Shown here: piece by piece, positions 9,291 through 18,012 of the stretch
Layout of the letters: each line of letters opens with the position of its first letter
Position numbering within the stretch: the first letter of the stretch is position 1
Translations under genes and position numbers: made by a program
DNA from: Cytobacillus gottheilii
Lineage (GTDB): Bacteria; Bacillota; Bacilli; Bacillales; Cytobacillaceae
Direction of reading: 5' to 3'
NCBI RefSeq assembly: GCF_900166665.1
Contig: NZ_LT800494.1
Span: 1,160,609 to 1,224,608, forward strand
Length of the DNA: 64,000 nucleotides
Notes under the pieces: model-generated
What the model saw: the letters and a program-made list of their open reading frames with translations, nothing else
Databases searched by the model: none
Told to the model about the DNA's origin: nothing

Positions 9291-9336
9291 ATGAATTTAA
9301 AAATATAATTCGAAAAAAACACGGGAGGAAGAAAAG

Positions 9337-11973
9337 ATGACCAAAAATAAGCTTGTTCTTATTGACGGCAATAGCATCGCTTATCGTGCATTTTTTGCAC
9401 TGCCGCTCTTGAATAATGATAAAGGTATACATACCAATGCTATATATGGTTTTACAATGATGCTGACAAGAATACTAGAAGATGAGAAGCCATCCCATAT
9501 TCTTGTGGCTTTTGATGCTGGGAAGACGACATTCCGCCATAAAACATTTAGTGAGTATAAGGGAGGAAGGCAAAAGACACCGCCTGAGCTGTCAGAACAA
9601 TTCCCGTTTATAAGAGAATTGCTTGACCGGTACAGCATCTCACGCTATGAATTAGAAAATTATGAAGCTGATGATATTATCGGCACTCTATCTTTACAGG
9701 CAGAGCAGGAAGGCTTTGAAGTGAAGGTGATTTCCGGTGACAAAGACTTGACCCAATTAAGCTCGCAGAATACCACTGTTGCCATTACGAAAAAAGGAAT
9801 TACGGAGATTGAAGAATACACACCTGCACATATAGAGGAAAAGTATGGAATTACTGCTGATAGAATTATTGATATGAAAGGTCTTATGGGAGATAGCTCA
9901 GATAACATTCCCGGTGTTCCAGGTGTCGGGGAAAAAACGGCCTTAAAGCTGTTAAAAGAATTTGGATCTCTTGAAGATTTGCTCAATTCGATTGAACAAG
10001 TAAGCGGAGCCAAGTTAAAAGAAAAGCTTGAGCAATACAAGGACCAAGCCGTCATGAGTAAAGAGCTTGCGACGATCACAAGAGAAGCGCCAGTTGAAAT
10101 TTCTATAGCGGATCTGCATTATAATGGCTATGAATTAGATCAAGTAAAGAGTTTATATAAGGAGCTTGGCTTTAATTCTCTTCTGGACAAGCTCGGAGCA
10201 GATAGTGAAGAAGCAGAGGAAGCAAACTTAGAGGAAATTTCATTCACAATATCAGAAGAAATTGAACAAGATATGCTTACAGAGCACAGTGCATTTTATG
10301 TGGAGATCCTAGAAGATAATTATCATTATGCTGAGATCACCGGTTTTTCGCTTGTGAATGAGTCAGGAAGCTATTTCTTCAGTAAAGATGTCGCTTTACA
10401 GTCTGATCTCTTTAAAAAATGGGCAGAGGATCCTAATAAGAAAAAAACAGTTTATGATGCTAAGCGTTCAGAGGTTTCCTTGCGCCATCATGGCATTCAC
10501 CTAAAGGGTGTTGAATTTGATCTCCTGCTGGCGACTTATATCATTGATCCATCTGAGACAATTGAAGATGTAGCATCAGTTGCCAAAAAGCATGGATATT
10601 CATCGATCCAATCGGATGAAGTGTTTTATGGGAAAGGCGCAAAACGCAAAGTGCCTGAAGCGGAACAATTAGCAGAGCATCTTGTTCGGAAAGCGCTTGT
10701 GCTGGATGCATTAAAGGATCAGCTTATTGATCAGCTCGAAGAAAATCAGCAATCTGATTTATTTTATCAGCTGGAAATGCCGTTATCCCTTATCCTGGCA
10801 GATATGGAGTCATATGGAGTTAAGGTGGATTTGAATCGGCTTAAGGATATGGGCAAAGAAATCATTTTAAAATTAGATGAAATTGAAAAAAATATTTTCT
10901 CTTTGGCAGGAGAAGCATTTAATATTAATTCACCAAAACAGCTTGGTGTGATTTTATTCGATAAGCTTGGTCTTCCAGTAATCAAAAAGACAAAAACAGG
11001 TTACTCCACCTCTGCAGATGTACTGGAAAAACTAGAAGACGATCATGAAATTATTCGAGAAATCCTGCATTATCGTCAGCTTGGCAAACTGCAGTCCACC
11101 TATATTGAGGGCTTACTAAAAGTAGTAAATAATGAATCTGAGAAGGTGCACACAAGATTTAATCAAGCACTGACACAAACGGGCAGGCTCAGTTCTACTG
11201 ATCCCAACCTGCAAAATATCCCCATCCGTTTGGAAGAGGGCAGAAAAATTAGACAAGCATTTGTACCTTCTGAGCAGGATTGGGTGATCTTTGCAGCAGA
11301 TTACTCTCAAATTGAGTTAAGAGTGCTTGCTCATATTGCAGATGATGAAAAACTCATCTCTGCTTTTAGAGAAGATCTTGATATTCATACCAAAACGGCC
11401 ATGGAAGTCTTTCATGTGGAGGCTGAAGAAGTTACTTCCAATATGCGCCGCCATGCAAAGGCCGTTAACTTTGGAATTGTATATGGTATCAGTGATTATG
11501 GATTATCTCAAAGCCTGGGAATTACTAGAAAAGAAGCAGGGCAATTTATTGAGCGCTATCTGGAAAGTTATCCTGGCGTAAAACAATATATGGAAGATAT
11601 TGTTTATGATGCAAAGCAGAAAGGCTTTGTATCCACCCTTTTGCAGCGCAGAAGATATTTACCTGAAATTTCAAGCCGAAATTTTAATTTGAGAAGCTTT
11701 GCAGAGAGAACGGCAATGAATACGCCTATTCAAGGCAGTGCAGCAGATATCATCAAAAAGGCAATGATTGACATGGCTGCCAGATTGGAAAAAGAAAAAG
11801 CTAAATCTCGACTTTTACTTCAAGTACACGATGAATTGATTTTTGAAGCACCAAAAGATGAAATTGAATTGCTTTCGAAAATCGTTCCTGAGGTGATGGA
11901 AAACACAGTCGAATTAAAGGTGCCTTTAAAGGTGGATTTCTCGTATGGTCCAACATGGTTTGATGCAAAGTAA
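9337..11973 (+). CDS. polA: DNA polymerase I
   Basis: Okazaki-fragment processing and repair synthesis. 878 residues, close to B. subtilis (880). Order: 5'-3' exonuclease (1-290, Asp-rich LIDGNSIAYRAFF, GDKDLTQL, SDNIPGVPGVGEKTA), degenerate 3'-5' exonuclease domain (about 300-470) in which the first metal-binding DxE is replaced (YVEIL), and polymerase domain with motif A (AADYSQIELR), motif B (RRHAKAVNFGIVYG) and motif C (QVHDELIFE). It should lack proofreading, as known for Bacillus enzymes. It is followed by mutM 33 bp downstream, a likely repair operon. Confidence 0.97.
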   Translation: MTKNKLVLIDGNSIAYRAFFALPLLNNDKGIHTNAIYGFTMMLTRILEDEKPSHILVAFDAGKTTFRHKTFSEYKGGRQKTPPELSEQFPFIRELLDRYSISRYELENYEADDIIGTLSLQAEQEGFEVKVISGDKDLTQLSSQNTTVAITKKGITEIEEYTPAHIEEKYGITADRIIDMKGLMGDSSDNIPGVPGVGEKTALKLLKEFGSLEDLLNSIEQVSGAKLKEKLEQYKDQAVMSKELATITREAPVEISIADLHYNGYELDQVKSLYKELGFNSLLDKLGADSEEAEEANLEEISFTISEEIEQDMLTEHSAFYVEILEDNYHYAEITGFSLVNESGSYFFSKDVALQSDLFKKWAEDPNKKKTVYDAKRSEVSLRHHGIHLKGVEFDLLLATYIIDPSETIEDVASVAKKHGYSSIQSDEVFYGKGAKRKVPEAEQLAEHLVRKALVLDALKDQLIDQLEENQQSDLFYQLEMPLSLILADMESYGVKVDLNRLKDMGKEIILKLDEIEKNIFSLAGEAFNINSPKQLGVILFDKLGLPVIKKTKTGYSTSADVLEKLEDDHEIIREILHYRQLGKLQSTYIEGLLKVVNNESEKVHTRFNQALTQTGRLSSTDPNLQNIPIRLEEGRKIRQAFVPSEQDWVIFAADYSQIELRVLAHIADDEKLISAFREDLDIHTKTAMEVFHVEAEEVTSNMRRHAKAVNFGIVYGISDYGLSQSLGITRKEAGQFIERYLESYPGVKQYMEDIVYDAKQKGFVSTLLQRRRYLPEISSRNFNLRSFAERTAMNTPIQGSAADIIKKAMIDMAARLEKEKAKSRLLLQVHDELIFEAPKDEIELLSKIVPEVMENTVELKVPLKVDFSYGPTWFDAK

Positions 11974-12006
11974 TGAAAATTAAGCAAAAGATGCAGGTGA
12001 TAAGAA

Positions 12007-12837
12007 ATGCCAGAATTACCAGAGGTTGAAACGGTACGGAGAACGCTGAAAGAACTGGTTATCGGCAAAGTCATTAAAGATGTTTCCGTTTCTTGGGCGA
12101 AAATGATTAAGTTTCCAGAAGAATTGCAGCAGTTTAGAGATGCGTTAATTGGACAAACATTTACGGATATTGGCAGAAGAGGAAAGTTCCTAATTCTTTA
12201 TACAGAAGGACTGGCACTTGTTTCTCATCTGCGAATGGAAGGGAAATACGCTTTAACACAAAGCGATGAGCCTGTTGATAAACATACACATGTTATTTTT
12301 CATTTTACCGATAAGACTGAACTTCGGTATAAAGACGTTCGTAAATTCGGGACCATGCATTTATTTAAAAAGGAGGAAGTTTTTCTATATCTTCCACTTT
12401 CCCAGCTTGGTCCTGAGCCAATGACAGAATCCTTTACGCCTGAATTGCTGGCGGCCAGATTAGCGAAGACATCACGTCATGTAAAAACAGCCTTGCTTGA
12501 TCAGAAAACGGTGGTAGGGCTAGGAAATATTTATGTAGACGAAACGCTATTTCGGGCAAATATCCATCCGGAGAAAGTAGCCAATACGTTAACACAAGAA
12601 GAAATTATACGCATTTATACTGAAATAAATCGAACATTAGAAGATGCTGTTGAAAAAGGCGGCAGCACCATCCGTTCCTACATTAATTCACAAGGGCAGA
12701 TTGGAATGTTCCAGCTTGATTTATTCGTGTACGGCCGAAAAGGTGAACCATGCAAAAAATGCGGTACAACACTTGAACGAATTATAACCGGCGGCAGAGG
12801 CACTGTTTTTTGTCCTGTATGCCAAAAAAAGGAATAA
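12007..12837 (+). CDS. mutM: Formamidopyrimidine-DNA glycosylase
   Basis: Removes 8-oxoguanine and other oxidised purines from DNA. 276 residues. Catalytic N-terminus MPELPEVETVRR with P2 and E3, and a C-terminal zinc finger with four cysteines (CKKC near 249 and CPVC near 269). Lies 33 bp after polA as in B. subtilis. Confidence 0.97.
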   Translation: MPELPEVETVRRTLKELVIGKVIKDVSVSWAKMIKFPEELQQFRDALIGQTFTDIGRRGKFLILYTEGLALVSHLRMEGKYALTQSDEPVDKHTHVIFHFTDKTELRYKDVRKFGTMHLFKKEEVFLYLPLSQLGPEPMTESFTPELLAARLAKTSRHVKTALLDQKTVVGLGNIYVDETLFRANIHPEKVANTLTQEEIIRIYTEINRTLEDAVEKGGSTIRSYINSQGQIGMFQLDLFVYGRKGEPCKKCGTTLERIITGGRGTVFCPVCQKKE

Positions 12838-12848
12838 AATAAACACCT

Positions 12849-13014
12849 TTCGCATTTCAGGGCTGAGCGAGGCGCTTCCGCATTTCGTAGTGTCTAGCTC
12901 CAGGCGTTAGGGGCTCGAGGTCATAAGCTGATCTGTCCTAAAGGTAAAGAACAACCTTTATGCCATCTCATCTTATGCTTGTCGCCCCTGAGCAAACGCC
13001 TTCCGCATTTCGTG
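12849..13014 (+). repeat. Intergenic repeat A, one full copy behind a partial copy
   Basis: A ~127-bp unit (12888-13014) begins TAGTGTCTAGCTCC and ends with CGCCTTCCGCATTTCGTG; it is preceded by the tail of another copy (12849-12887, ending CGCTTCCGCATTTCGT). An internal hairpin AAAGGT/ACCTTT is present. The same family recurs at 58881-59010. Non-coding, no transposase. The family is common in Bacillaceae genomes to my knowledge; its function is unknown. Confidence 0.75.
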
Positions 13015-13077
13015 TTAACAATGGATGGGCTTCTTCCATATACTATCCTAGCGATTGACAGGAAGGAGCTCTATCGT

Positions 13078-13719
13078 ATGTCGTATTCATTCACACTTCT
13101 ATTGCTTGCATTTGCGGTAAGTTTGGATAGTTTTAGTGTTGGTTTGACTTATGGATTAAGGAAAATGAAGATTCCCATTAAGTCCATTTTGATTATTGCC
13201 TGCTGTTCGGCGGTTACTTTATTCGTTGCAATGGGAATTGGTCATATTATTGTTGAATTTTTATCACCTCATGCTGCAGAGCAGATTGGCGGAATCATTC
13301 TCATAGCACTTGGCTGCTGGGTATTATATCAATTTTTTCGTCCGGAAAAAGAGAAAGATAAAGACTTGCTTCCACACGAGAAAACGATTGTTAACTTTGA
13401 AATAAAATCGTTAGGACTTGTGATTCATATTTTAAAGAAACCGATGTCAGCCGATTTTGATAAGTCAGGTACGATCGTTGGCATTGAAGCGATTTTGCTG
13501 GGGCTCGCTCTTTCACTTGATGCATTTGGAGCTGGGATTGGAGCGGCACTGCTTGGGTATTCTCCTTACTTACTCGCATGTGCAGTAGCTGTTATGAGTT
13601 CGCTCTTTGTGCTCTTGGGCCTGAAGATTGGTGCGGTATTCTCCAACAGTTTATTTATTCAGCGATTCTCATTTTTGCCCGGACTATTGCTGATCATTAT
13701 TGGTGTTTGGAAAATTTAG
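13078..13719 (+). CDS. ytaF: Sporulation membrane protein YtaF (MntP-like)
   Basis: 213 residues, six predicted TM segments in two halves with similar motifs (LLAFAVSLDSFSVGL near residue 8 and LGLALSLDAFGAGI near residue 141), the pattern of the MntP/YtaF family. YtaF is linked with sporulation in B. subtilis; a transport substrate is not established. GGAAGGAG precedes ATG 13078; the in-frame extension upstream runs through repeat A and is rejected. Placed between mutM and coaE as in B. subtilis. Confidence 0.88.
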   Translation: MSYSFTLLLLAFAVSLDSFSVGLTYGLRKMKIPIKSILIIACCSAVTLFVAMGIGHIIVEFLSPHAAEQIGGIILIALGCWVLYQFFRPEKEKDKDLLPHEKTIVNFEIKSLGLVIHILKKPMSADFDKSGTIVGIEAILLGLALSLDAFGAGIGAALLGYSPYLLACAVAVMSSLFVLLGLKIGAVFSNSLFIQRFSFLPGLLLIIIGVWKI

Positions 13720-13737
13720 CTGCAGAAAGGATTTAGC

Positions 13738-14343
13738 ATGACACTTGTAATTGGATTAACTGGCGGAATCGCCAGTGGAAAAAGTACAGTTTCTTCTATG
13801 ATCAAACAAATGGGATTTCCCATTATCGACGCAGATATAGAAGCAAGATTAGCGGTTGAAAAAGGAACAGAAGCATATGAAGAAATTGTGCGCCATTTTG
13901 GGCATGACATACTTAACGAAACTGCGGAAATTGACAGAACCAAGTTAGGTTCCATTATTTTTCATGCAGAAAAGCAGCGTTTAAAGTTAAATAGCATTGT
14001 ACATCCAGCTGTTCGCCGTCAAATGCTTCAGAAAAAAGAGGATGCAATCCAAAACGGAGAGTCATTAATAATCCTTGATATCCCGCTTCTTTTTGAAAGT
14101 AAACTTCAATCAATGTGTGATCAGACTCTGTTAATTTATGTAGATGAACAAACTCAATTAGAGCGTCTGATGGCGAGAAACGAGCTTTCTTTACAAGAAG
14201 CAAAAGCGCGCATACAATCACAGATGCCGCTTGCGGACAAAAAGAAGCTTGCAGATGACATCATCGATAACAATGGAACTATTGAAGAAACCCATCAGCA
14301 GTTAGTCTCTTTGCTGAAAAAATGGGAAATAGCGCTCCGTTGA
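13738..14343 (+). CDS. coaE: Dephospho-CoA kinase
   Basis: Last step of coenzyme A synthesis: phosphorylates the 3'-hydroxyl of dephospho-CoA. 201 residues with the P-loop GLTGGIASGKST at residues 5-16 and a DIPLLFE motif near residue 114. 18 bp after ytaF, so probably cotranscribed. Confidence 0.95.
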   Translation: MTLVIGLTGGIASGKSTVSSMIKQMGFPIIDADIEARLAVEKGTEAYEEIVRHFGHDILNETAEIDRTKLGSIIFHAEKQRLKLNSIVHPAVRRQMLQKKEDAIQNGESLIILDIPLLFESKLQSMCDQTLLIYVDEQTQLERLMARNELSLQEAKARIQSQMPLADKKKLADDIIDNNGTIEETHQQLVSLLKKWEIALR

Positions 14344-14362
14344 TCTCAGTTAGTATAAAAAT

Positions 14363-14410
14363 ACACTAAAAAAACCTTGCATGGATGATCTTGCAAGGTT
14401 TTTTCAGTGT
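14363..14410 (+). terminator. Intrinsic terminator after coaE
   Basis: 13-bp stem 14369-14381/14392-14404 (AAAAAACCTTGCA side) with T tail built into the stem; outer ACACT/AGTGT pairing as well. Confidence 0.85.
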
Positions 14411-14526
14411 AAAACATAAAGAATGAATAATAAGTTCTATACTGTATTCAAATAAATAAGCTCTTATCAAGAGCACTCTTTCAAAAGATTGTTGATTTGA
14501 ACAGGTTTTCTATTTAACAAAAGACT

Positions 14527-14641
14527 TGTTGATTGACGCAGAGGTGCGAGCCTCCTGCTCAGAGGAGTGGGACAGGTGAGCCCCGCAAGTGCTTAGGCGT
14601 ACCATCCCGCGGAAAATGAGCATCTTGAAGCTCATTTAAGT
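14527..14641 (+). repeat. Intergenic repeat B, degenerate copy
   Basis: GC-rich block with the family landmarks TTGATTG, GTGCGAG, CTCCTGC, GGGACAGGTGAG, CCCGCGGAAA. Compared with the copy at 24161-24288 it is worn. Non-coding. The rest of the 454-bp gap holds the coaE terminator, AT-rich sequence and the gapB control region. Confidence 0.65.
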
Positions 14642-14727
14642 TCATAGCAACAATGTTGAAAATACAGCGAATAAATAAAATGATATTTCTTAATTGTGTT
14701 ATTTAATATATCAAAATCACCTTTATA

Positions 14728-14772
14728 TATGTTATACTAATTGCAGAATAACAAATTAATAAGTATAACATT
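14728..14772 (+). promoter_or_regulatory. gapB control region with paired CcpN-like operators
   Basis: TATGTTATACT (14728-14738) matches the CcpN motif TRTGHYATAYW at all positions and overlaps the likely -10 TATACT (14733-14738). On the minus strand at 14762-14772 AATGTTATACT matches 10 of 11. CcpN represses gapB on glucose in B. subtilis. The -35 is weak. Confidence 0.7.
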
Positions 14773-14797
14773 AATTTGAAAGGGGTCATCATATCAT

Positions 14798-15829
14798 ATG
14801 ACGGCGAGAATAGCGATTAACGGGTTTGGCAGAATTGGAAGAATGGTTTTTAGAAAGGCCATTCTTGATCATAATCTTGAAATTGTTGCGATCAATGCCA
14901 GTTATCCCGCAGAAACATTAGCACATTTAATTAAATACGATACAAATCATGGTACATTTGAAGCAGCTATTGAAATTGAAGAAGGTGCTTTGATTGTCAA
15001 TGGAAAAAGAGTAAAACTGCTTAACAGCAGAGATCCTCTGCAGCTTCCATGGAATGAGCTTAGTATTGATATTGTTATTGAGGCAACAGGGAAATTCAAT
15101 TCTCGTGATAAGGCAAGTCTTCATCTCGATGCAGGTGCAAAAAAAGTGATTTTAACAGCACCTGGAAAAAATGAAGATGTGACAATAGTAATGGGTGTAA
15201 ATGAAAGCGTATTAAATATTGAAGAGCATGATATTATATCAAATGCTTCTTGTACAACAAATTGCCTTGCTCCAGTAGTTAAGGTTCTTGATCAGCGTTT
15301 TGGAATCATTAATGGTTTGATGACAACTGTACATGCTTATACAAATGATCAAAAAAACATTGATAATCCTCATAAAGACTTACGTCGAGCACGTGCATGC
15401 GGACAATCCATTATTCCAACGTCTACAGGAGCTGCTAAAGCTTTATCGTTAGTGCTTCCGCAATTAGAAGGAAAAATCCATGGCATGGCTCTAAGGGTAC
15501 CAACACCGAATGTATCTCTAGTTGACCTTGTGGTGGACCTGCAAAAAGATGTAAGTATTGATGAAATTAACGAAGCTTTTGCACAGGCTTCCGAGAATGA
15601 TTTACACGGCGTTCTGGCTATTACGGATGAGCCTTTAGTGTCTGTTGATTTTAATACGAATGAACATTCTGCGATTATAGATAGTTTATCCACAATGGTA
15701 ATTGGTGAAAACAAAGTAAAAATACTCGCATGGTATGACAACGAATGGGGCTACTCCTGCCGAGTTGTAGATTTGGCGAAACATGTAGCCATGCAGCTTG
15801 TACAGATAGAAAACATAAAGGTAAGTTAA
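14798..15829 (+). CDS. gapB: Gluconeogenic glyceraldehyde-3-phosphate dehydrogenase GapB
   Basis: Makes glyceraldehyde 3-phosphate from 1,3-bisphosphoglycerate, preferring NADP(H) in Bacillus. 343 residues. NAD(P)-binding motif INGFGRIGR at 6-14; catalytic cysteine in SNASCTTNC near residue 152; HGMALRVPTPNVS near 227. Closer to GapB than GapA by length and by its position between coaE and speD. The CcpN-like sites upstream fit repression during glycolytic growth. The ribosome site AAAGGGG is 12 bases from the ATG, a long spacing. Confidence 0.95.
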   Translation: MTARIAINGFGRIGRMVFRKAILDHNLEIVAINASYPAETLAHLIKYDTNHGTFEAAIEIEEGALIVNGKRVKLLNSRDPLQLPWNELSIDIVIEATGKFNSRDKASLHLDAGAKKVILTAPGKNEDVTIVMGVNESVLNIEEHDIISNASCTTNCLAPVVKVLDQRFGIINGLMTTVHAYTNDQKNIDNPHKDLRRARACGQSIIPTSTGAAKALSLVLPQLEGKIHGMALRVPTPNVSLVDLVVDLQKDVSIDEINEAFAQASENDLHGVLAITDEPLVSVDFNTNEHSAIIDSLSTMVIGENKVKILAWYDNEWGYSCRVVDLAKHVAMQLVQIENIKVS

Positions 15830-15838
15830 TGTTTAGGC

Positions 15839-15877
15839 AGATCCTGTTCTGAGATAATTAGAGCAGGATCTTTTTTT
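15839..15877 (+). terminator. Intrinsic terminator after gapB
   Basis: AGATCCTG (15839-15846) pairs with CAGGATCT (15864-15871), then T run. Confidence 0.85.
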
Positions 15878-15944
15878 GTGTTTTAGAACGATTTTGTTTT
15901 ATAGTTACTTTTTTAAAATATTTTAGTGCTTTGCCTGTTTGTTG

Positions 15945-16055
15945 AAACGAAGGAGTGCGAGACTGCACTTCATGATAGTGGGGAGATGCGATCCTGCAGG
16001 AGTGAGCGCCCGTTCCGCCGGAAACGAGTCCTTCTAATTGGAGAAATAAATTGCG
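15945..16055 (+). repeat. Intergenic repeat B, strongly degenerate copy
   Basis: Shares TTGAAACG, GTGCGAGACT, CCGCCGGAAACGAG with the other copies in the right order, with many substitutions. Confidence 0.5.
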
Positions 16056-16337
16056 AAAGCAGCATTTGGAATAGAAGGGAAATTAATTCTAAGCTTATTT
16101 TATAGAGGCTACTAGCCTTTTTTTGAACAGCAAGAATTTTTAGGTTCATTCATTAATCAGCAAGAACTTTTATATCGGCGCATATCTCCGTAGCTTCGGG
16201 CAATAGTAAGAACTGATTCGCTGGGAAGAGAATCAAGATAAAGAGAACGATCAGATAACTCTTTTGGGAGTTTTTACAAGCTGAAAAGAGTGTTCATTTT
16301 TAATGAAAATTTACAAATAAAATATTGCATCCTTTTG
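16056..16337. other. Intergenic stretch with two weak terminator-like hairpins
   Basis: No gene is seen. AGGCT/AGCCT with a T run (16106-16124) and AACTC/GAGTT with five T (around 16257-16275) could stop readthrough from gapB. CAGCAAGAA is repeated near 16130 and 16160. It leads into the speD promoter. Confidence 0.35.
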
Positions 16338-16366
16338 TTGCAAAAAAATAATAAACAAAGTATACT
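16338..16366 (+). promoter_or_regulatory. SigA promoter of speD
   Basis: TTGCAA (16338-16343), a 17-bp spacer and TATACT (16361-16366). Predicted start near 16373, giving a leader of about 137 nt. Confidence 0.75.
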
Positions 16367-16372
16367 AATCAT

Positions 16373-16503
16373 CGTGAACTTCTAAAGTAATGGCGGTTGA
16401 TCACTACTTAAAGGGTTAGGACCTCTCCGGACTAACTTTCCCCCGTGGTAGAAGTACGTCAATATGAACTTAGGATTTCATTTTTATAACGTAAAGGGGG
16501 AAA
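16373..16503 (+). promoter_or_regulatory. Structured speD leader with anti-Shine-Dalgarno
   Basis: Closing stem ACTTCTA (16378-16384) with TAGAAGT (16449-16455) holds two hairpins: AAGTA/TACTT (16385-16389/16405-16409) and GTTAG/CTAAC (16415-16419/16432-16436). The single-stranded TTTCCCCC at 16437-16444 is exactly complementary to GGGGGAAA at 16496-16503, the speD ribosome site. This is the architecture of a translation-controlling leader. It does not match SAM-I or another class I can recall. Confidence 0.6.
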
Positions 16504-16509
16504 TTGAAT

Positions 16510-16890
16510 ATGGAAACAATGGGTCGTCACGTGATCTCTGAACTTTGGGGTTGCGATTTTGAAAAGTTGAATGATATGGAGTATATTGAACAAACATTTG
16601 TGAACGCTGCATTAAAGTCAGGTGCTGAAATTCGCGAGGTAGCATTTCATAAGTTTGCTCCACAAGGTGTGAGCGGAGTTGTTATTATCTCTGAATCGCA
16701 TTTAACGATTCATAGCTTTCCTGAGCATGGTTATGCAAGCATTGACGTTTATACTTGCGGTGATCTTGATCCTAATATTGCTGCAGAGCATATTGCAGAA
16801 TCGCTTGGTGCAAGTGCTAGCGAAAACATTGAACTTCCTCGTGGAATGGGTCCAGTTCAAGTGAAGCAATCAAAAGCAAATGTTCTTTAA
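16510..16890 (+). CDS. speD: S-adenosylmethionine decarboxylase proenzyme
   Basis: Makes decarboxylated SAM, the aminopropyl donor for spermidine. 126 residues; the self-cleavage site is between E62 and S63 ([15 protein letters not shown]), which yields the pyruvoyl-bearing alpha chain. ATG 16510 is chosen because AAAGGGGG lies 9 bases upstream; a TTG at 16504 would sit too close. The spermidine synthase gene is not nearby. Likely controlled through the structured leader. Confidence 0.96.
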   Translation: METMGRHVISELWGCDFEKLNDMEYIEQTFVNAALKSGAEIREVAFHKFAPQGVSGVVIISESHLTIHSFPEHGYASIDVYTCGDLDPNIAAEHIAESLGASASENIELPRGMGPVQVKQSKANVL

Positions 16891-16912
16891 TTTAAACTAC
16901 TAATGATATTTC

Positions 16913-16940
16913 AGGAGTGCATCATATGCACTCCTTTTAA
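16913..16940 (+). terminator. Intrinsic terminator after speD
   Basis: Perfect 9-bp stem AGGAGTGCA/TGCACTCCT with a five-base loop, short T tail. Confidence 0.8.
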
Positions 16941-16995
16941 TTTTCTCCAAAAAAATAGTACAATATAGATATATGTACATAACGGAGGAAATAAA

Positions 16996-17397
16996 ATGCC
17001 GAAATTACGTCCAATTATGGGCAGATTTGAAAAACAGTGTGAAACAAGTGATCACCACTCTGATCCGAGTCTGCAAACAAGATACTATAAAAAAAATTCA
17101 TCTGAATTATTTCAATTGCTGGAACAATTAATACGCCGAAAACAAAATATGAGGATTATCAGTTCTTCAAGAGAGCATGGAGAACTAGCAGCAGAACTGA
17201 ATGGTGCTAAAAAATGTTTTGTTGTCATTACGGTTACAGGACTTAAGCCTCTGGAAACAGCAGTGGATATGACGATTTCGACTGAGCAGTCATCTCCGTT
17301 CGGCATTTACCCAACATTAAAAAAAGAGTTGCTGTCTCTTTACGATAGTATGAACAAGGAATTTGAATTTATAGGAGCGGGAAGATACGGAAACTAG
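16996..17397 (+). CDS. Conserved hypothetical protein between speD and nrdR
   Basis: 133 residues, basic N-terminus, no TM segment or signal peptide. I recognise it only as a small, probably cytosolic Bacillaceae protein of unknown function. ATG 16996 has GGAGG 7 bases upstream. The sequence has a helical first half (residues 30-55) and a beta-rich middle (KCFVVITVTGLKP). It lies 79 bp before nrdR without a terminator between. Confidence 0.7.
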   Translation: MPKLRPIMGRFEKQCETSDHHSDPSLQTRYYKKNSSELFQLLEQLIRRKQNMRIISSSREHGELAAELNGAKKCFVVITVTGLKPLETAVDMTISTEQSSPFGIYPTLKKELLSLYDSMNKEFEFIGAGRYGN

Positions 17398-17475
17398 TGA
17401 CAAGTACTTGTACTGACAACTTCTTTTTTATAAGATAAGTTTAAGGAAGTTGATCGTTAATCGGGAGTTGATTGT

Positions 17476-17934
17476 ATGAAATGTCCTTCATGCCACAATA
17501 ATAATACCCGTGTACTCGACTCAAGGCCGGTAGATGACGGAAGATCAATCCGCAGAAGGCGTGAATGTGAGAAATGCCAATATCGGTTTACGACGTTTGA
17601 AAAAGTGGAAGAAATTCCGCTCGTTGTCGTAAAAAAGGAAGGTACGAGAGAAGAGTTTAGCCGGGAGAAGATTTTGCGCGGATTGATTAAGGCATGTGAA
17701 AAGCGGCCTGTTGCTCTTAAAGAGCTTGAAGCAATTACTGCAGAGGTAGAAGCAGAGCTGCGCAGCAATGGTGTGTCTGAGATCAAAAGTGATGAAGTTG
17801 GTGAAATGGTCATGGACAGGCTCGCCAAGGTGGATGATGTCGCTTATGTTCGCTTTGCATCTGTGTACAGGCAATTTAAAGATATAAATGTTTTTATTGA
17901 AGAATTAAAGGAATTAATTAAAAAAGAACAATAG
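17476..17934 (+). CDS. nrdR: Transcriptional repressor NrdR
   Basis: Represses ribonucleotide reductase genes by binding NrdR boxes in response to (d)ATP. 152 residues: N-terminal zinc ribbon with CPSC (3-6) and CEKC (31-34), then an ATP-cone domain (about 49-139). GGGAG precedes the ATG. Located just before dnaB-dnaI as in B. subtilis (ytcG). Confidence 0.95.
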   Translation: MKCPSCHNNNTRVLDSRPVDDGRSIRRRRECEKCQYRFTTFEKVEEIPLVVVKKEGTREEFSREKILRGLIKACEKRPVALKELEAITAEVEAELRSNGVSEIKSDEVGEMVMDRLAKVDDVAYVRFASVYRQFKDINVFIEELKELIKKEQ

Positions 17935-17940
17935 AATGGA

Positions 17941-17982
17941 AGAGCCTAAGAGTGAATGAAGGAATCTCTGGCTCTTTTTTTG
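17941..17982 (+). terminator. Terminator after nrdR
   Basis: AGAGCC (17941-17946) paired with GGCTCT (17970-17975) across a 23-base loop, then seven T. Large loop, so moderate strength; dnaB may also be reached by readthrough. Confidence 0.55.
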
Positions 17983-18012
17983 CAAGTTAAGCTGAAATGA
18001 GGTTGAATACTA

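Noticed and set aside
9660..10079. 139-codon minus-strand frame
   Set aside because: Antisense to polA exonuclease domain; no ribosome site and composition of a shadow frame.
12979..13077. In-frame N-terminal extension of ytaF
   Set aside because: It is the end of repeat A read as codons; the ribosome site GGAAGGAG before 13078 and the family start agree with the shorter form.
14461..14473. CTCTTATCAAGAG resembles the first stem of an S-box (SAM-I) riboswitch upstream of gapB
   Set aside because: The rest of the S-box (GGTGGAGGGACTGGCCC block) is missing; it is only a small hairpin.
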